Origin: an uncultured Collinsella sp.
GTDB taxonomy: Bacteria > Actinomycetota > Coriobacteriia > Coriobacteriales > Coriobacteriaceae
Reading direction: 5' to 3'
NCBI GenBank assembly: GCA_900547805.1
Contig: URIE01000065.1
Coordinates: 1-9,817, forward strand
Length of the DNA stretch: 9,817 nt
Position 1 is the first letter of the stretch, and each line of letters starts with the position of its first letter. Below the pieces are notes generated by a model. The model saw only the letters and a list, made by a program, of their open reading frames with translations, had not been told where the DNA came from and did no database searches. Positions 1 through 6,300 of this stretch are shown piece after piece. Position numbers and translations under genes: made by a program.

Positions 1-1
1 G

Positions 2-346
2 CCCAAGGCTGTTTGGGAGAGGTGCAACGGCTGTCTACCCGTCCCGGTGGGCAAGGTGCTCAAGAACGTTGAGATCTCCTGCGATCCCAACAACATGACC
101 TATGAGCCGGGGGACACCATTTCGCTCGAGGGCATGAGCGTCGAGCTCGATTACCCGCATACGGTATCGATTTGGAACTACGAAGCGCTCATAAAGGAAG
201 AGCTCGGCGAGTACCTTACGGCGACTCCCTGCGACGGTGATGTCTTTGACGAGTCGATGGACGGACAGCCCATCAAACTCGTGTATGACGATGGCTATTC
301 GCATTTTGAAACCCAGACCAAGGGCACGCTACAGCTTAAGAAGCCT
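2..346 (+). other. N-terminal visible region: CxxC and Ig-like (Big_3-like) domain
   Basis: The first fifteen visible codons contain a Cys-Asn-Gly-Cys motif (bases 23-34). A stretch follows with the pattern of bacterial Ig-like group 3 domains: a strand, then TYEPGDTISLEGMSVELDY, and a closing strand near LQLKK. In that family the comparable text is usually 'Y.vGd.ldl.gl.v...y'. The domain is preceded by sequence outside the window, so its left border is unknown. The assignment rests on pattern memory and not on a profile search. Confidence 0.5.
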
Positions 347-3300
347 GAGCCGACGTCGTTCCAGATCTCCTATGCCCAAACGATCGATAAAGGCGAACGC
401 AAACTGATGGACGGCGTTGAGCTGCCCGATGTTTCCGGCGCGACGACGATCGATGCGGGCACCGAGGTCACGCTCGATGCCGGTGCTTTGGGGATGCTCA
501 ACGACAACCTTACCTTTAAGGGCTGGTATGACACCGAGTCCGGCAAGTACATCTCCAAAGAGACGGTCTACATGTTTACGCCGGATAAGGATCTGTCCCT
601 GGAGGCTCGCTTTAAGCTCAAGGACTATGCGGTGCATGTCAACGATGCGCAGGCGACCGATTCGTCGCAGGACTATGCGCACCTGAGTGTTACCGCTCAA
701 AACTGCTATCGCAATGCCGGTGAGACGGTTGAGGTTTCCGCCGTCACGGATAACGCGCTGTTCCTGGGCTGGTATCTGGGTGAGGGCGATGATGCCTACG
801 CCGTGAGCGATCAGCTCGACTTTACCTATACGGTGGACAAGGCAGATGCGATTGTGTCCGAGGACAAGACTGACGCTAGGATCGAGATCACACCGCGCTA
901 CTGTGCCCCGCAGGCGAGCGTGGTCCTGAGCGTGGACGGGGTCGATGAGAACGGTCAGCCGCTCGGACAGTTCCTTTCCACCGGTCTGTACGGCATCGGG
1001 TCACGCGTAACGGTCGTAGCGGTCCCGTTACCCGGCTATGTGTTTGACTACGCGACCGATGCCCTCGGCAACATCGTCTTTACCGGCGACGATGGTCCGT
1101 CCTACACGTTTGTGCTCGAGGGGGATGTGCAGTACACCGCGCATTTCCGTGAGGCGACTGGCCCCGACGAGTCGCTCGCGGCGCTGAAGGCCGCGCTCAT
1201 CGCCGCGATTACGGCTGCGGCCGTTCTCGCTACCATGTATGGCTTGGGCGAGATTGTCGACCCCATCGCGGCCGACGCGGTGATTGAGATCGGTATGGCC
1301 GACAACATTGAGGATGTTGCCGCTGTGGGCACCAAGGTGCTCAAGGAGATTAAGGACATCATCGACGACCACAAGAAGCCCAAGCCTCATGGCGACCATA
1401 AGATTGAGATTATTGCCACCGCGCAGCCCGAGGTGGGCGGCGTCGTTACCGGCGGCGGTATCCACTATGAGGGGACGGTCGCCACGCTCGAGGCTGTCGC
1501 AAATCCCGGCTATCGCTTCGTATGTTGGAAAGAGAACGGCGTCGAGGTCTCGACATCTCCTCTCAAGACGATGACGATCACGGACCTGACGCCCGAGGTC
1601 GTAAAAATGACGGCCGTTTTCGAGAAAAAAGTCGAGATTACGGCGGTTGCCGAAGCCGACGGTATTCAGGCCGATTTTTCGACAGGCTGCACCGCAAGCC
1701 CCGTAAAGCAGAGCATTACGCGTGGCGATCAGGCTGTGGTCACTGCGAGCGAGGGTCCCGACTATGCCTTTGTGGGATGGTTTGAGGACGGCATCGAGGT
1801 TTCGCCCGAGCGCACGTATATCTTCAAGGCCGAGGTCGACCGCCATCTGGTTGCGCGCTTCCGCAAGGCGGACAAGACCATTCTGGTGAATACCAATCCC
1901 TTCGATAGCGCCGAGGTGCTGTGCGATGGCGTACCGGTCGTGGATGGCAAGGTTCGCGCGAAGGATGGGGACATTCTCACGTTTACGGTGCGCCCCAAGG
2001 TACGCCCCGACAATCCGGAGAAAACATACCGGTTTGTAGAATGGCGCGAAACCGATGCACAGGGCATCACGATTGCCAACAAGCAGGAAGTTTGCGAATA
2101 CCGCGTTAACGGGAATGCTCGGATCGAGGCTGTGATGGACGGCAGGAATGCGCACACTGTGCGTGCCGATGCCGACCCGCTCGAGGGCGGTACCGTTACG
2201 CTGAAGCGCGGCGAGACTGCCGGCATGGTGCTCGAGGTTCCCGAAGGCGAGCGCGTGACCGCGGAGGCCACGCCATCCGAGGGCTATATCTTTGACGGCT
2301 GGTATCTGAGCAACGGCGGCTCGGATGCCACCTCGACGCTGGTTTCGAGCGAGCGCTCCTATACCTTTGAGCCCATTACTGACTGCGTGATCCAAGCAAA
2401 GTTTACGCGTGCCTGCAAGGTGGACGTGGTCGTTGAGCCTGCCGCGGCCATGGCGGGCAAATATATGGTGCACGGCGAGGGCTATTGCATGAAGGGCGAG
2501 CCTGCCACGCTGAGCATTGAGCTCACGGCCGAGGCGAGCAAACATTTTACTTTTAAGGGCTGGTACGACGCCAAGACGGACCTGCTTTTGGGCACCGACC
2601 CCAGCTACCTCGAGTTTTATCCCGAGGACGTGGAATGCACCGTGCGCGCGGTGTTTGAGGAAAACACGTATACCGTGACGGCGAAGGCAAAAAAGACCTT
2701 TGTGGAGCGCGGTACGGTTGAGATCGAGGGCCACCCGGGGGCGTCTTCTGTTACCTGCGGATACGGCGATACGGTGATGCTCAAGGCGCAGGCCAATGAC
2801 GGCTACCGCTTTGACCATTGGAAGGATGACTCCGGTAAGGAGTACGAATCTGCCGAGCTAGTCGTTAAGGTCACCAAGAGCGATACCTATACCGCGATCT
2901 TTACCGACTCAAAACCCGAGGTCATGGTTACGGCCGATTCGTGGCTCGGCGGTACCGTGACGTGTAATGGGACCGTGGTGAAGCCTACGACCGATACGTT
3001 CAAATTAGGGGAGACCCTTCATCTGACGGCTAAGGCCCATCCTGGTTTTTTGTTCTGGGGTTGGTACGTCAATGGTCGCCTGAAGAGCCTTAAGCACGAG
3101 ACCTCGTTGGTTGCGAAGGCTCGCGGTAAAACCGGACACTGCGTTATTACCGCGGCCTTTGTGCCGATCGATACCGTCTGCGTGCCTCTCGCCGATCCTG
3201 CGGAGGGCGGCACCGTCAAGGCGAGCCGAATCCTTGCCGACCGCGGCGCGGAGGTTGCCCTTAAGGCGACGCCCAATCTCGGTTACGTCTTTACTGGTTG

Positions 3301-6300
3301 GTATACGGCCGACGGCACGTTTGAGTCTGCCGATGCGGAGTTCACCTGCCACCAGGAGCGCAGCCATGTGCACGTCGCTCGCTTTATGGCAAAAAGCTAC
3401 GAAGTCGACGCCACGACGGTAGTCGATTCCGGCACCGGTTCGCTGGTCGAATCGAGCGTCGCCGGCTGGGTCGAGGGCACAGGTACCGTTGAGGCGGGGC
3501 ATGCCGCCACGCTGACCGCGCATGCGCTTTCGGGCTATGCGTTTGGGTATTGGGCCGATGCCTCGGGCGCCGTGGTAAGCCGCGACATCACCTATCACGT
3601 GGTGCCGACGTCTGACACGGCGCTCCAGGCCGTGTTCTCGGCAAAACAATATACGGTGGACGTCTCGTGTGAAGAGAGCATGGGCACGGTCGAGGGCGCG
3701 GGGACGTATGCCGCCGGGCAAGTTGTCACCGTGCGTGCCATCGCCGCCGAGGATACGGCTTTTGTGGGCTGGTTCCGTAACGGCACATGCGTGAGCTCCA
3801 AGAAAACCTATCGATTTACCGTGCGTGAGGATACGTCGCTCTATGCCGTCTTTGCGTCGGGTTCGTATGTCGTGCATACCGTTGCTTCGCCTGCCGAGGG
3901 CGGAGCCGTGAGCGGCTTTGGTGGCTATGAGGCTGGCGACCGCGCAACGCTTCGTGCGATCGCCAACACCGGGTATTCGTTTGCGGGTTGGACGGACGAC
4001 AAGGGCGAGACAGTCAGCGAGAACGCCGACTATACCGTTAAGGTCGCGGGTGACGCCACCTATACGGCGACCTTTGCGCCTAAGTCCTATCAGGTCGTTT
4101 TGAGCGCGAGTGACGATGGCGTGGGCACCCTGAGCGGCGAGGGCTCCTATCAATTCGGTGATACGGTCGAACTCAACGCTACGCCTATGGGAACCAAACG
4201 TTTTGCCGGTTGGTATGTCCTAGATGCCGAGGGCAACAAGTTGCTGCTGAGCTGCAACGCCCATTGCTGGGTTAAGCTCGACAAGGATATGGTCGAGGGG
4301 CTCGAGGACGATACGTTGGAGCTCCAGGCCGTGTTTGCCGATCCGTACGAGGTGACCGTTACGGGCGAGGTCGTGGTGAAGGACAAGGCTTCGAGCAGGG
4401 GCTGCCGTGTTACGGGCAGCGGCAGCTTTGCCGTAGGCGATCAGGTGGAGCTGACGGCTGTGGCCGGTATGGGCTATCGCTTTGTGGGCTGGAGCACCGA
4501 TAAGGAGGGCACCTCGATTGTCGAGACCGCGACGACCCTCGATGTGACCGCCACGCAAGACATAACGTACTACGCGCAGTTCGAATCCGATGGACAGGTG
4601 ACCATCACCGTCACGGGGTCGTCCATCTTCCGCGGTACGGCCCTTCTGGTCGACGGCATTCCTGCCGGTAGCAGGTCCTACGACAGGGGCGACATGTTTA
4701 TGGCGATTGCGATCCCGTGGAAGAAGTACCACTTCTCGCATTGGGTCGACGATGCGGGTGTTACGGTGAGCTACAGCGCTTTCTATATCGGTACCGCCAA
4801 GGAGAATAAGCAGCTTACGGCCGTGTTCTACGAGACGGGCTGCGATGTTCAGGTCGCTACGTATCCTAAGGATGCTGGCTTTTCGATGGTAGCGCTCGGT
4901 ACGGGTGGCTCCTACCACTCCGCGGCGATTATGTTTACCGTGCCGCATAAGGGTTGGAAGTTTAAATACTGGGTCGATGAGAACGGCATGCCCGTTGGCT
5001 TTACGCCGGTCATTAACCGCGTGGTGTTTGGCAACCGAACCTTTACGGCCGTTTATGAACGGGCGACGATGTCGGTTACGGCGGTTGATCCGCGTCAGGG
5101 CGGACACGTCGAGGGCTCCTCCGAGGACGAATCTCTGGGCTATGCCGTGACCAACGAAGTCGAGAACGGTGAGTCCACGACCCTGACTGCCGTTTCCGAT
5201 GCGGGGTATGTGTTCGATGGGTGGTATGCGCGCAATGATGACGGGTCGTTGGGCGATGAGCCGCTGAGCACGGATGCAGTTTGGACGTTTGTCCCCGAAG
5301 ACAACATGACCGTCGAGGCGCGCTTTGCGGAGGCACCCAGGTACAAGGTGACGGCGCAGGCGGTCAACGGATCGGTTGATCCAGAGACTGCTTCGGTCGC
5401 TACGGATGGCAAGGTGACGCTTTCGGCGACGCCCGATGAAGGCTGTTACTTGACGCGCGTGACCGTTGCGGAAAAGGCTGGCGAGGACGGTTCGGCCGGC
5501 AATGCCTATGACCTCGATATTTCCGACTACCGGGGCGGGGCGTACGAGGTCACGCTGAGCGATGTTACCGCATCGCAGGAGGTCACGTTCGAGTTTGCGA
5601 AGGCGGACGCTCCGCGTGTGGTCGCGCAGCCGCAGGACGTGAGCGTCCATGGGGGCGATTCGGCCGTGCTCTCGGTTGCGGCCGAGGCAGGCAAGAACGT
5701 CGCTGACCACGCGGCCTCGTCCACGGGTTGCGCTGCCGAGATTGAGCTTTCCTATCAGTGGTTCCGCATGGTGGATGGCGAGGCCGTGGCGCTCGAGGGC
5801 GAGACGGGGGAGACGCTCTCGCTCGCGGACCTCGATGGCGAGCAGGTCGGCGAGTATTTCTGCCGCATTACTCAGCACTACCTTGGTATTGAGAAGCAGA
5901 CGGACAGTGATTGTGCCTCCGTCTCCATCGTGCCGTGGGACACCCTTGTGTTTAACGGCGACCTGCTGCCGGCAGCGAGCACCCACAGCACGTACCTCGC
6001 AACGATTGCCGGGGCCACGGGCGGCAAGGCTCCATACGAGTACGCATGGGATAAGACGAAGCTCCCCGACGGGTTCAAGCTCTCCCGTACTTCGGGCGGC
6101 CTGACGCTCTCCGGTGTTCCGTCCAGGACGGGCGTTTCCACCTTCGATATCACGTGCACGGATGCCCGTGGCGAGGCCGTGACTGCCTCCTTTGCGCTCG
6201 TTGTCCAGGCAAAGCGCGTAAAGCTATCGTTCACGGATGGCGACTTTACCTTTAATGGTGCGCCGCAGGCGCCCGAAGTTTCCGGTGCCCCCAAGGTCTG

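Noticed and set aside
47..49. GTG as the true start of the giant gene
   Set aside because: The frame is open further left to the window edge, no Shine-Dalgarno sits at proper spacing, and no signal peptide follows, although the C-terminal sorting signal requires export.
1028..2818. 596-codon open frame on the - strand
   Set aside because: It lies fully opposite the giant gene, in a GC-rich region where antisense stops are rare. Its translation is low in recognisable domain structure (rich in Arg, His, Gly) and it has no ribosome binding site that I can see.
3005..4153. 382-codon open frame on the - strand
   Set aside because: Same cause as the other antisense frames: codon bias of the sense gene leaves few antisense stops.
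4220..5986. 588-codon open frame on the - strand
   Set aside because: It is a shadow of the B-repeat region. The sense strand carries clear repeated domain motifs through the whole interval, and the antisense product resembles no family.
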